A stretch of 64,000 bases of DNA from Blautia wexlerae DSM 19850 (lineage in GTDB: Bacteria; Bacillota; Clostridia; Lachnospirales; Lachnospiraceae), in NCBI RefSeq assembly GCF_025148125.1, contig NZ_CP102267.1:1238001-1302000 (forward strand), in the 5' to 3' direction. Below are positions 35,870 through 44,427 of this stretch, piece by piece. The notes under the pieces are model-generated. The model did no database searches. It had not been told where the DNA came from and saw only the letters and a list, made by a program, of their open reading frames with translations. Position numbers and translations under genes: made by a program. Each line of letters begins with the position of its first letter. Positions within the stretch are counted from its first letter, which is position 1.

Positions 35870-35959
35870 ATGGAGAATCTTGCTATTTCTTTTCTTGTCT
35901 CCTTTATGGCAAGCATAGCCGCCTATTATGTTTGCAAATGGTTAGACGGAGATAAGTAG
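35870..35959 (+). CDS. 29-aa membrane peptide, Fst/Ldr-like type I toxin candidate
   Basis: A short ORF with a very strong ribosome site (GGGAGGAGGTGA, 35851-35862) 8 nt before the ATG. The peptide begins MENLAISFLVSF, has one hydrophobic helix (to about residue 21), and ends YVCKWLDGDK. A single helix followed by a W-L-D/charged tail is the form of Fst-superfamily type I toxins. The surrounding DNA has the antisense promoter, shared terminator and direct repeats expected of a pAD1-par-type locus. Toxicity is inferred. Confidence 0.72.
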   Translation: MENLAISFLVSFMASIAAYYVCKWLDGDK

Positions 35960-35989
35960 GGCAACACTAACCTGGCAGTTTCTTGTCTA

Positions 35990-36078
35990 CCATAAAAAAT
36001 AAGAAGAAGCCCCCAGTATTCGCACTACTGAGGGCTTCATTCTTTTTGTCTACATGGACTTGCTATTTCTTTTCGCCT
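35990..36078 (-). ncRNA. Convergent antisense RNA (antitoxin candidate) for the 29-aa toxin
   Basis: A minus-strand promoter, TTGATT-17-TATAAT (plus 36113-36108 and 36090-36085), predicts a start near 36078. The RNA would run about 90 nt to the terminator shared with the toxin mRNA. Near its 5' end it carries the complement of CTTGCTATTTCTTTTC (36059-36074). That 16-mer also occurs at 35879-35894, just inside the toxin ORF, so this RNA can pair with the toxin's translation start and with the shared terminator. Confidence 0.7.
36006..36047. terminator. Bidirectional terminator shared by toxin mRNA and antisense RNA
   Basis: AAGCCCCCAGTA-ttcgcact-ACTGAGGGCTT, with CATTCTTTTTG on the plus strand and TTCTTATTTTTTAT on the minus strand. 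Confidence 0.85.
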
Positions 36079-36152
36079 ACTGGCATTATAGCATATGCAG
36101 ATCAGGAAATCAATATGCAAGTGATTCTGAAACATTCTGAAACAAATAAAAA

Positions 36153-36295
36153 GTTACTGTTCACACACCACTGTCCCGCGAGGTGTTTTGGCATGAATAT
36201 GCCAAAATCCCGAGACATACAAGCCAAAATTCCATTGCCGCAGGCAATCTGGAATGAATTTTGGCTACGTTACTGTGAACGGAGTGAACAGTAAC
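36153..36295 (+). mobile_element. MITE-like element, copy 2 (143 bp)
   Basis: Perfect 12-bp terminal inverted repeats GTTACTGTTCAC and GTGAACAGTAAC. The inner CCCGCGAGGTGTTTTGGCAT is identical to copy 1. A second internal hairpin, CCAAAATTCC...GGAATGAATTTTGG, is present only here. No coding capacity. Confidence 0.8.
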
Positions 36296-36455
36296 GTCTG
36301 AGAAATATAAGGCCTGTCACTGTTGTGTAAACGGTTGACAGATGGAATTTCCAATGATAATATAAATTCATTCGACATAAAAAATATTCAGTTGTATTTT
36401 TTATATATAGATGTGTGAAAAAACAGTATAAAATACGACAACAGGAGGGAAAAAG

Positions 36456-38123
36456 ATGGAGAACGAAACAGTTTCCAAAAATTTTATTGAGAATATCATT
36501 GATAAAGATTTAGCAGAGGGTGTTTATGACACCGTGCATACGCGTTTCCCGCCGGAACCGAATGGATATCTTCATATCGGTCATGCGAAATCTATTCTTT
36601 TAAACTATGGTCTTGCACAGGAATATAACGGCAAGTTCAACATGCGTTTTGATGATACAAACCCGACCAAAGAAAAGAGTGAGTTTGTAGAATCCATCAA
36701 GGCAGATATCAAATGGCTTGGTGCAGACTGGGAAGACAGACTGTTTTTTGCATCTGACTATTTCGGACAGATGTATGAAGCTGCTGTAAAGCTGATCCAG
36801 AAAGGCAAAGCCTATGTATGTGACCTGACAGCAGATCAGATCCGTGAATATCGTGGAACTCTTACAGAGCCGGGTAAAGAAAGTCCATACAGAAACAGAA
36901 GCGTAGAAGAGAACCTGCAGCTTTTTGAAGAGATGAAAGAAGGCAAATATGCAGACGGAGAGAAAGTGCTTCGTGCCAAGATCGATATGGCATCTCCGAA
37001 CATGAATATGCGCGACCCGGTTATCTATCGTGTTGCTCATATGACTCACCACAGAACAGGTGATACATGGTGCATCTATCCAATGTATGATTTCGCCCAT
37101 CCCATCGAGGATGCGATTGAGGGAATCACACATTCCATCTGTACTCTGGAGTTTGAGGATCACAGACCACTGTATGACTGGGTTGTAAAAGAATTGGAAT
37201 ACCCACAGCCACCGAAGCAGATTGAGTTTGCAAAACTGTATCTGACAAATGTAGTTACAGGTAAACGTTATATCAAGAAATTGGTAGAGGAAGGCATCGT
37301 AGACGGATGGGATGATCCGCGTCTGGTTTCCATCGCAGCACTGCGCCGCCGTGGATTTACACCGGAATCTATCAAAATGTTTGTAGAACTCTGCGGTGTA
37401 TCCAAAGCAAACAGCTCTGTTGACTATGCAATGCTTGAATACTGCATCCGTGAGGATCTGAAACTGAAACGTCCACGTCTGATGGCTGTTCTTGATCCGA
37501 TCAAGCTTGTGATCGATAATTATCCGGAAGGCGAAGTAGAATATCTGGAAGCTCCGAATAATATGGAGAATGAAAAACTGGGAACCCGTAAAATACCGTT
37601 TGGCAGAGAAATCTATATTGAGAGAGAAGACTTCATGGTAGATCCGCCTAAGAAATATAAGAGAATGTTCCCGGGTACAGAGGTTCGTCTTATGAACGCA
37701 TATTTTGTAACCTGTACAGGATATGAAGCTGATGAAGATGGAACTGTACGTGTTGTACACTGTACTTATGATCCTGCAACAAAGGGTGGCAATGCGCCGG
37801 ATGGCAGAAAAGTAAAAGGAACCATTCACTGGGTAGAAGCAAGTCAGGCAGGAAAAGCAGAAATACGTCTCTATGAGAATATCGTAGACGAGGAGAAGGG
37901 TGTATACAACAAAGAAGATGGTTCTCTGAATGTAAATCCGAACTCTCTGACAAAAGTTACTGCATATGTAGAACCAGCACTTATGGAAGCAAAAGGCTAT
38001 GACAGCTTCCAGTTCGTAAGAACAGGATTTTTCTGTGCAGATATCCATGATTCTAAAAAGGGTGCACCGGTATTCAACCGTATCGTGTCTCTGAAGAGCT
38101 CATTTAAACTTCCGAAAGCATAA
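36456..38123 (+). CDS. glnS: Glutaminyl-tRNA synthetase
   Basis: A 555-aa class I synthetase with ACAGGAGGG upstream. It has the HIGH region [20 protein letters not shown], the GlnRS blocks [12 protein letters not shown] and [20 protein letters not shown], and the C-terminal beta-barrel domain ([29 protein letters not shown]). At the KMSKS position the sequence reads [16 protein letters not shown]. Many Gram-positive bacteria lack GlnRS and make Gln-tRNA by transamidation, so its presence reflects a lineage with an acquired enzyme. TTGACA-17-TAATAT about 120 nt upstream may be the promoter. Confidence 0.95.
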   Translation: MENETVSKNFIENIIDKDLAEGVYDTVHTRFPPEPNGYLHIGHAKSILLNYGLAQEYNGKFNMRFDDTNPTKEKSEFVESIKADIKWLGADWEDRLFFASDYFGQMYEAAVKLIQKGKAYVCDLTADQIREYRGTLTEPGKESPYRNRSVEENLQLFEEMKEGKYADGEKVLRAKIDMASPNMNMRDPVIYRVAHMTHHRTGDTWCIYPMYDFAHPIEDAIEGITHSICTLEFEDHRPLYDWVVKELEYPQPPKQIEFAKLYLTNVVTGKRYIKKLVEEGIVDGWDDPRLVSIAALRRRGFTPESIKMFVELCGVSKANSSVDYAMLEYCIREDLKLKRPRLMAVLDPIKLVIDNYPEGEVEYLEAPNNMENEKLGTRKIPFGREIYIEREDFMVDPPKKYKRMFPGTEVRLMNAYFVTCTGYEADEDGTVRVVHCTYDPATKGGNAPDGRKVKGTIHWVEASQAGKAEIRLYENIVDEEKGVYNKEDGSLNVNPNSLTKVTAYVEPALMEAKGYDSFQFVRTGFFCADIHDSKKGAPVFNRIVSLKSSFKLPKA

Positions 38124-38158
38124 TGAGACTGAAATAGTAATATAATCAGAATAAAAAG

Positions 38159-38206
38159 GGAATGTTGCTTTTACGATTGTATAATCGTGAAGTAACATTC
38201 CTTTTT
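38159..38206. terminator. Bidirectional terminator between glnS and the convergent gene
   Basis: GGAATGTT-gctttt-ACGATT-gtat-AATCGT-gaagt-AACATTCC with T5 on the plus strand and T5 on the minus strand. Confidence 0.85.
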
Positions 38207-38207
38207 G

Positions 38208-38232
38208 GTTACGTTACTGTGAACGGTAACGT
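38208..38232. repeat. MITE end fragment
   Basis: TACGTTACTGTGAACGG at 38210-38226 is identical to 36266-36282 in MITE copy 2, and makes a small palindrome with GGTAACG. It lies just inside the 3' end of the adjacent minus-strand gene. Confidence 0.6.
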
Positions 38233-38646
38233 TTATTCTTCAGATTCAGATGCAGCGTCCATAGTCTCTTCAAAATTCTCGGGTTCATCGGCATCTTCTT
38301 CCTCTTCTGCATCTTTAATCTCAACTTCAGCAGCTTTATCGGAAGACTTCTCAGAATCGTCTGTATCAGCAGCTTCTTCAGCTTCTTCGCTTTCGGTGTC
38401 ATCTGTTGCAGACTGCTCGCCTGTATGTTCCCAGGACTGGAAATCTTCGGCAGGTTCCTGATCTTCCTTAGCAGTTTCCTTTTCATCAGTCAGATCGAAA
38501 TCATCAAAGTCATCTTCAAAATCAAAATCCTCTTTACAGGATCCTTTTTTGGCAATAAGGGCAGCTACAGCACCGGCAGCTGCTGCTGTAAGGGCACCTA
38601 TTGCAACATATCCCCAGTATTTATTAATTTTAGCCATGATAATCAT
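38233..38646 (-). CDS. Small membrane-anchored acidic protein, unknown function
   Basis: 137 aa if it starts at 38646, or 134 aa from the ATG at 38637; the AAAGGAG site lies between good spacings for either. One N-terminal hydrophobic helix (YVAIGALTAAAAGAVAALIA) is followed by about 100 residues that are mostly Asp, Glu, Ser and Ala. No signal cleavage site or known domain is visible. Similar short membrane proteins with acidic tails are common in Lachnospiraceae; the gene near 48.9 kb has the same plan. A role in surface charge or wall spacing is only a guess. Confidence 0.75.
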   Translation of the reverse strand: MIIMAKINKYWGYVAIGALTAAAAGAVAALIAKKGSCKEDFDFEDDFDDFDLTDEKETAKEDQEPAEDFQSWEHTGEQSATDDTESEEAEEAADTDDSEKSSDKAAEVEIKDAEEEEDADEPENFEETMDAASESEE

Positions 38647-38857
38647 AAACTCCTTTCTGATATTCTCCTATTTTTGAAAGCGAGTCAGGATAAAAATATC
38701 TTTTACTCCTGACATTATTTTATTCAGCTATAGGTTATTGTTATTTTAATACTTTTCAGATAAAAAGAAAAGCGAAATTTTTATGGAAAGAGTTAATGAA
38801 AGCAGTTGCATACCCAAAAGATACAAGGTATACTATGACAGGAAAGAAGAGGTTATT

Positions 38858-39451
38858 ATGAGAAAAATTATTTTGGCGTCTGCTTCACCCAGACGAAAAG
38901 AACTGTTGGAACGGGCTGGCGTGGATTTTGAAGTACTGCCTGCATCAGGCGATGAGAACCGTATCTCAGACAATCCGGGAGAGGCAGTAAAACAGCTAGC
39001 TTCGGATAAAGCAGCTTCTGTTATCCGCACTATGAAAGATAGTGCCGACGGAACAATTGTGATCGGATCTGACACAGTGGTAGTGTTTGAGAATGTGATC
39101 CTTGGCAAACCTCATGATACAGAGGATGCAGTGAATACATTAAAGAAACTTCAGGCTGATACTCATCAGGTATATACAGGCGTTTCTGTATGGGAAAAGA
39201 AAGAAAAAGTCTGGACAGAACATACTTTTTATGAAAGTACAGATGTGACTTTTTATCCGGTTTCAGATGAGGAGATCAGAGAGTATGTTGCTACAGGAGA
39301 GCCTATGGATAAGGCCGGAAGCTATGGCATCCAGGGACTTTTCGGAATTTATGTAAAGGGGATCTGCGGAGATTACAATAATGTGGTAGGACTCCCGGTG
39401 GCCAGATTATTTTATGAAATGAAGAAATCAGGAATTGATTTAAGAGGATGA
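38858..39451 (+). CDS. maf: Maf-family nucleotide pyrophosphatase
   Basis: A 197-aa protein from the ATG at 38858 with AGAGG upstream. The longer frame from 38783 lacks a ribosome site. Maf signatures: ILASASPRRKELLERAG at the N-terminus, GSDTVVVFENVILGKP, and the C-terminal DKAGSYGIQG and YNNVVGLP. It hydrolyses non-canonical nucleotides and is linked to septum formation. Followed closely by two HAD phosphatase genes. Confidence 0.94.
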   Translation: MRKIILASASPRRKELLERAGVDFEVLPASGDENRISDNPGEAVKQLASDKAASVIRTMKDSADGTIVIGSDTVVVFENVILGKPHDTEDAVNTLKKLQADTHQVYTGVSVWEKKEKVWTEHTFYESTDVTFYPVSDEEIREYVATGEPMDKAGSYGIQGLFGIYVKGICGDYNNVVGLPVARLFYEMKKSGIDLRG

Positions 39452-39457
39452 CAAAAG

Positions 39458-40123
39458 ATGATTAAAGCATGTATATTTGATTTGGATGGAACACTGGCTG
39501 ATACGCTGGATTCCATGGCTTATGTGACTAATATTATTATGGAAAAATTCGGGTTGAAAACACTTCCGGTGGATAATTTCAGATATTACAGCGGAGAAGG
39601 GGCAAATATGCTGATCCGCCGCGCACTTAAGGATGCGGGGGATCCGGAACTTGCGCATTATGATGAGGGACAGAAGCTTTACCGGGAAATGTTTGAAGCA
39701 GATCCGATGTATAAAGTAGTTCCCTATAAGGGAATGCCGGAAACCTTAAAGAAATTGAAGGAACATGGAATGAAGCTGGCAGTTTGTTCAAATAAACCTC
39801 ATCCTGCAGCTGTGAAAGTAATTGCGCAGCTTTTTGACGGGGAATTTGATATGGTAGTCGGTCAGAGTGAAGCAATCCGCAGGAAACCGGCACCTGATGG
39901 TCCGCTTATGGTTGCGGAGAAATTTGGTGTAAAACCGGAAGAATGTATGTATGTGGGAGATACAAGTACAGATATGAAGACCGGTAAAGCAGCAGGAATG
40001 TATACAGTAGGTGCGCTATGGGGCTTTCGTGACCGAAAAGAACTGAATGAGAATGGAGCAGATCTTGTCGCTGAGAAACCGACAGATCTGGTAAAGATTT
40101 GCGAGGAACATGGAAATGATTAA
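39458..40123 (+). CDS. HAD-family phosphatase (phosphoglycolate phosphatase-like)
   Basis: A 221-aa HAD subfamily IA enzyme: motif I FDLDGTLADTLDSM, motif II LAVCSNKPH, motif III lysine near RRKPAPDG, motif IV MYVGDTSTDMKTGKAAG. The physiological substrate cannot be told from sequence; Gph-like or pyrophosphatase-like roles are possible. It overlaps the next HAD gene by 14 nt. Confidence 0.88.
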   Translation: MIKACIFDLDGTLADTLDSMAYVTNIIMEKFGLKTLPVDNFRYYSGEGANMLIRRALKDAGDPELAHYDEGQKLYREMFEADPMYKVVPYKGMPETLKKLKEHGMKLAVCSNKPHPAAVKVIAQLFDGEFDMVVGQSEAIRRKPAPDGPLMVAEKFGVKPEECMYVGDTSTDMKTGKAAGMYTVGALWGFRDRKELNENGADLVAEKPTDLVKICEEHGND

Positions 40124-40919
40124 GCTGGTTGCAAGTGATCTGGATGGGACGTTACTTTTACATAAGGCACAGTCTCTGCCTGAAGAAATTTTTTCGCTGA
40201 TCAGGCAGTTAGAGGAACTGGGGATTATGTTTGTGGCAGCCAGTGGAAGACAATATCCGAATATGACAAAGCTGTTTGCGCCTGTTGCTTCAGAGATTTC
40301 CTATATTTCGGAGAATGGTGCACTGGCAGTGGATCATGGAGAGGTACTGTATCAGGATTCTTTTGACAGAAAGCTGGCAGGGGAGATTATTTCTGCAATC
40401 CTGGAAAAGAAGGATGCCGAGTTTACCTGTTCTGCAAAGGATTACCACTATCTGATGCCGAAGACAAAGAGATTTCATGACCATATGTTATATGAAGTAA
40501 AAAATGAATGCAGATTTGTAAACAGCATGGAAGAGATGACGGCTCCTATCATGAAGCTGGCTGTGTTTGAACCGGCCGGCCTTACAGAAGAATCTGTGAA
40601 ATACTGGATGGACAGATTTGGAAAAGAATGTGTTGTTGTCACTTCGGGAAATGAGTGGATTGATTTTATTCCTTTTGGAACAAACAAGGCAAAAGGAATC
40701 AGAGAATATCAGAAAAGATATCATATTTCGCCGGAAGAATGTATTGCGTTCGGAGACGAATATAATGATATAGAGATGCTTAAAGCGGTAAAATATGGCT
40801 TTGCCATGGAGCATTCCAAGGAGGGGGTACGGGCAGCTACGTCCTATATGACAAAACAGGTTGAACCGGTCCTTGAGAAGCTGATCCGGGCAAAGGGAAA
40901 GATTGAGGAGGTTATTTAA
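40110..40919 (+). CDS. Cof-type HAD-IIB phosphatase
   Basis: A 269-aa protein: motif I VASDLDGTLLLHKAQSLP, motif II FVAASGRQYPNM, and motifs III/IV GTNKAKGIREYQK and CIAFGDEYNDIEML, with the IIB cap domain between. ATG 40116 is an alternative start. Sugar phosphate or nucleotide cofactor phosphatase; substrate unknown. Confidence 0.88.
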   Translation: MEMIKLVASDLDGTLLLHKAQSLPEEIFSLIRQLEELGIMFVAASGRQYPNMTKLFAPVASEISYISENGALAVDHGEVLYQDSFDRKLAGEIISAILEKKDAEFTCSAKDYHYLMPKTKRFHDHMLYEVKNECRFVNSMEEMTAPIMKLAVFEPAGLTEESVKYWMDRFGKECVVVTSGNEWIDFIPFGTNKAKGIREYQKRYHISPEECIAFGDEYNDIEMLKAVKYGFAMEHSKEGVRAATSYMTKQVEPVLEKLIRAKGKIEEVI

Positions 40920-40920
40920 A

Positions 40921-41178
40921 TTGTTTACAGAAGAATGTATTAATACGTTTCTTGAAAATCAGGAGCAGCTTTTTCCACAGGCGGTAGCAGAATCATATGA
41001 AGCAGCGGAAGCATTCCTTGAGGATTGCATGGCGCAGGTTGTGGATTCTATTGAAGAAGTGAGAGAATATCTGGAAGAGTCAGGCGCTGATGTGGAAGGA
41101 ATGTCAGATGAAGAACTGGAAGATGCAAGTGAAGTATTTGCTCTGCCGGATGGAAAATATCTGATAGTAGAAGGATAA
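40921..41178 (+). CDS. Small acidic conserved protein, unknown function
   Basis: 85 residues from a TTG start (40921) with GAGGAGG 9-10 nt upstream. The frame extends to 40903, but there the ribosome site would be inside the gene. Mostly helical and acidic (YEAAEAFLEDCMAQVVDSIE, GMSDEELEDASEVFALPDGK), with no membrane segment. It follows the HAD gene directly, so it is probably in the same transcript. I do not recognise the family. Confidence 0.7.
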   Translation: MFTEECINTFLENQEQLFPQAVAESYEAAEAFLEDCMAQVVDSIEEVREYLEESGADVEGMSDEELEDASEVFALPDGKYLIVEG

Positions 41179-41501
41179 AAACTGTTCGGTCAAATTATGG
41201 ATATCACGTGATATATCGGAGAAATAACTGTAAAACACAGTTCGGTCCCTGAATATTGGAGAAAATTGAACTCTGATACTCAGGGGCTGAAGTTGTTTTA
41301 AGGGAGAAAATACAGATTACATTTCCGGAAAATGTGATGCTATAATGCTTTTATACAGAGAAAAAACGATGTTGTGGTCTGTGATGGGAATGAAAAGGGC
41401 AGACAGACACAGAAGCATCACAGAACTGTAATTATTCAGTACCTTCAGAGCGGCTGCTGAATAATTACAAATTTTATTATAAATGAAAAGGAGGACTACA
41501 G
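41179..41501 (+). other. Intergenic region before the large surface protein gene
   Basis: No ORF. It contains a 14-bp palindrome ATATCACGTGATAT (41201-41214), a possible operator. A second imperfect pairing, CCCTGA/TCAGGGG, spans about 41251-41286. The leader ends in AAAAGGAGG before the ATG. Confidence 0.45.
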
Positions 41502-44159
41502 ATGGAGAGAAAGAGATTTCTTGCAGTTGTAATGACTGTGATGATGGTTATTTCAATGATTCCATCCATGGTTTTTGCGGCAGCTCCGTCAGGAGAATTG
41601 GGCGGTAAGCTTAAGATTAAGGGACTTGCAGCTGTAGGCGTAGCGTTGAGTGCAGATTATGCAAAGGTTACACCGGAAGAGGTTACGGATGAAGATTTCA
41701 CTTTTTCCTGGTCAAGACAGACCGGGGAGAAGGAGTTAACACAGGTAGGTACTGAGAAGACCTATACGATTACTCAGGATGATCTGGGATGCAGACTGGT
41801 GCTTGATCTGACCCCTGTAGATGGAAGCGGACTGACAGGTACTCTTACTGCAAAGACGTTAGAGGTAGCTGCAACTGAAGAAGAGGCGAAAGCAGAGGAT
41901 ACACAGCAGGCAGAAACGGCAGATGGAACAGAGAATGCACAGTTGGAAGAAACAGCAGATAATGCAGAAGGCAGTCAGGATTCTGAAAATCAGGACACAG
42001 ATAGAACAGAAGATGTACAGCAGGATGCAGGAAATGAACAGGAAGATGGATCTCAGAACACAGAAGGTCAGCCGGAGGAAACAACAGAAGGTACTGATGA
42101 TTCCCAGATGAAAATTTATACAGAAGATCAGCTGCAGGTGGATGAGAACGGAAATGTGCAGACAGATGGATCAGAGAAAGATGGACAGGCAGCAGGTGAA
42201 GATGATAAAGATAAAAAGACTTACGAAGCGACTGCCACTGTAGAGGACAGCGAAGATCAGATTTGTGATTTTGGAACAGTAAAGAGTGATCTTGAGGATG
42301 TGGAAGCACAGTATGTGCAGATTACGAACACCGGAAATGAGAGCTTGAATTTTCAGGAGATCAGTCCGGAACATTTTATGGTTCAGGATATTACAGAACC
42401 GCTGAGTGCAGGTGAATCTGTAAGCGTATGGATACAGCCGAGGGAAGGGCTGGAACCGGGTGAATATGATGATATGATCACATACCGGACGGAAGAAGGT
42501 ATTGAGGTTTCTTTTGAAGCGAAGATTGCAGTTGAAGGTGAGGATGATTCATCAGATGACGAAGATCTGAAGCCTTCGGATGAGCCTTCTGCAGAACCGA
42601 CAGAGACGCCGGATGACAGCGAGGCTCCATCGGCAGGTGACAATGCAGATGCATCTCTTGAGGCACAGTCTCTTGAGGTAAATACAGGAAGTCTTAATTT
42701 CAGCGATATCGAAGAAAATTATACACAGGCCAATGAGAAACTGTCCGTAACCGTAACAAATACAGGGGATGGAACTGTCACTTTAAAGATACCGAAATCA
42801 GATTATTTTGAGGTGATGAACGAAGATGGAAGTGAAGCTGTATCAGGAATACAGATTGCAAAAGGTGATTCTCTTATGTTCATGGTACAGCCAAAAACCG
42901 GTCTGACGAAGGGTGATTACAGTGATACCCTGATATTTGAAAGTGAAGAGGATTCGGAAGTAGCAGTGCAGGTAACTGCGGAAGTATCTGTAAAAGAGGC
43001 AGAACAGGAACAGATCACAGCAGTTCAGGCAGATCCGGAATCTTTCAGTTATGATGATCTGAAGGAAGGTTATGATACTCCTGAAGCGACGACCATTACA
43101 CTTACCAATACAGGAAATACAACTGTTTCGCTGATGCAGCCATATGCAGAGTATTTTGATATTGGGGAACTTTCGGCATCAGTGCTGGAGCCGGGAGATT
43201 CTGCTGCATTTACAGCAGTACCGGTGACCGGTCTGAAAGTCGGCAATTATCTGGACAGTATTCAGATAGCCCAGACCAGTTCGGAAGGACAGGAAGATGT
43301 ATTAACAACGATCAAAGCTTCTGCGACTGTTTCGGAAGTGAAAAAGATTTATAAATTATCCGTAACACCGGAAGAACTGAATTTTGGAAAAGCAAAAGAA
43401 GGATATAGTGAGGCACCGGAAGCGCAGAAAGTTACAGTGACGAATAAGGGGAATACAAATGTAACTTTAAATGCACCGTCAGGTAAAAACTTTAAAATCG
43501 GGAAACTTTCAGCCACAGAGCTTGCACCGGGGGAGAGCTGTACATTTAAAATCCGCCCGAAGGAGGGTTTAAAGGCCGGCTCCTATACAGAGTCAGTTGT
43601 GATTGATAATGAACAGCAGATCAGTGCAGAAGTAAAAGTTCAGTTTACGGTTAAAGCTGCCCGCAAGGCGAAAATTGCAGATCCGGCAGATAATAAGATT
43701 ACAGGAATCAGTTCAGATGGATACACAACACAGTCAAAGATTACATTTACAGCAGTCGGAGCGGGTATGGACAATGAAAGTCCGGGAAAGGGAGATGTCC
43801 GCTATGTACCGTATAACTGGAAAGTGATCAATACAAATAGCTGGAGCAGTGCACCTTATACTGCTGCATTTGGAATTACGAAGGCCGGAACCTACACATT
43901 GACAGTTACATTTGACCGTCAGAAGTATAATGGAAGTGAATGGAAGAATACAGGGGAGCAGGATACTAAACAGGTGAATTTCAGTATTACGCAGGCGCAG
44001 ACTGTAACTGCAACTCCGACTCCACAGCCGAATGGAGCAACTGCGAAAACAGCGGTAAAGACAGGAGATACGACTAATATCACACCGTTTGTGATTATTC
44101 TGGCGATTGCAGCAGGATGTATTGTGGGAGTTGTGGTATACAAAAGACGAAAGAAATAA
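41502..44159 (+). CDS. Large surface protein with ASH/HYDIN-like repeats and sortase-type C-terminus
   Basis: An 885-aa protein with signal peptide (FLAVVMTVMMVISMIPSMVFA) and a first beta domain (about residues 28-125). An acidic Glu/Gln/Asp-rich linker (130-245) follows, then four related beta-sandwich repeats of about 100 residues (LNFSDIEENYTQANEKLSVT, VTNTGDGTVTLKI, LNFGKAKEGYSEAPEAQKVT, LAPGESCTFKIRPKEGLKAG) of the abnormal-spindle/HYDIN type. The C-terminus is VKTGDTTN, a hydrophobic helix, then YKRRKK. This resembles a sortase signal with TGD in place of LPXTG. Likely a wall-attached structural or adhesive protein. The ligand is unknown. Confidence 0.8.
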   Translation: MERKRFLAVVMTVMMVISMIPSMVFAAAPSGELGGKLKIKGLAAVGVALSADYAKVTPEEVTDEDFTFSWSRQTGEKELTQVGTEKTYTITQDDLGCRLVLDLTPVDGSGLTGTLTAKTLEVAATEEEAKAEDTQQAETADGTENAQLEETADNAEGSQDSENQDTDRTEDVQQDAGNEQEDGSQNTEGQPEETTEGTDDSQMKIYTEDQLQVDENGNVQTDGSEKDGQAAGEDDKDKKTYEATATVEDSEDQICDFGTVKSDLEDVEAQYVQITNTGNESLNFQEISPEHFMVQDITEPLSAGESVSVWIQPREGLEPGEYDDMITYRTEEGIEVSFEAKIAVEGEDDSSDDEDLKPSDEPSAEPTETPDDSEAPSAGDNADASLEAQSLEVNTGSLNFSDIEENYTQANEKLSVTVTNTGDGTVTLKIPKSDYFEVMNEDGSEAVSGIQIAKGDSLMFMVQPKTGLTKGDYSDTLIFESEEDSEVAVQVTAEVSVKEAEQEQITAVQADPESFSYDDLKEGYDTPEATTITLTNTGNTTVSLMQPYAEYFDIGELSASVLEPGDSAAFTAVPVTGLKVGNYLDSIQIAQTSSEGQEDVLTTIKASATVSEVKKIYKLSVTPEELNFGKAKEGYSEAPEAQKVTVTNKGNTNVTLNAPSGKNFKIGKLSATELAPGESCTFKIRPKEGLKAGSYTESVVIDNEQQISAEVKVQFTVKAARKAKIADPADNKITGISSDGYTTQSKITFTAVGAGMDNESPGKGDVRYVPYNWKVINTNSWSSAPYTAAFGITKAGTYTLTVTFDRQKYNGSEWKNTGEQDTKQVNFSITQAQTVTATPTPQPNGATAKTAVKTGDTTNITPFVIILAIAAGCIVGVVVYKRRKK

Positions 44160-44208
44160 GAGTTATCTGAAGAAAAAAATACAGGGGAATATGTAAAATA
44201 TAAAATTA

Positions 44209-44235
44209 TTAGCACTCATTTTTAGTGAGTGCTAA
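44209..44235. promoter_or_regulatory. CIRCE operator (HrcA binding site) upstream of htpG
   Basis: TTAGCACTC-N9-GAGTGCTAA, a perfect consensus CIRCE. It lies 8 nt before the -35 (TTGACT 44243-44248; TACTAT 44266-44271). Confidence 0.95.
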
Positions 44236-44242
44236 TTTTTTC

Positions 44243-44271
44243 TTGACTTTTGGAATAAATGGTATTACTAT
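44243..44271 (+). promoter_or_regulatory. htpG promoter
   Basis: TTGACT, 17 nt, TACTAT immediately downstream of CIRCE. Confidence 0.7.
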
Positions 44272-44427
44272 ATCTTTCAGAGAAGCAACTTACAGGAGTC
44301 AAAAGCTATTTCAAAGGATAAACAGGAGAGGATAGTTTTGACTCCGGAGGCAGAGCAGATAAGAATGCAGTATATTGACAGATAAAGTTGCGGCAAATGA
44401 TTAAAAACAAAAAGGAGTGTGGACAGC

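Noticed and set aside
35983..36294. Plus-strand ORF of 103 codons downstream of the small toxin
   Set aside because: It reads through the bidirectional terminator and the whole MITE copy 2, with no ribosome site. It is an accidental frame.
36600..38048. Long minus-strand ORF of 482 codons opposite glnS
   Set aside because: It is the mirror of an AT-biased, highly conserved gene. Its translation is Cys/Phe/Ile-rich with no domain and it has no ribosome site.
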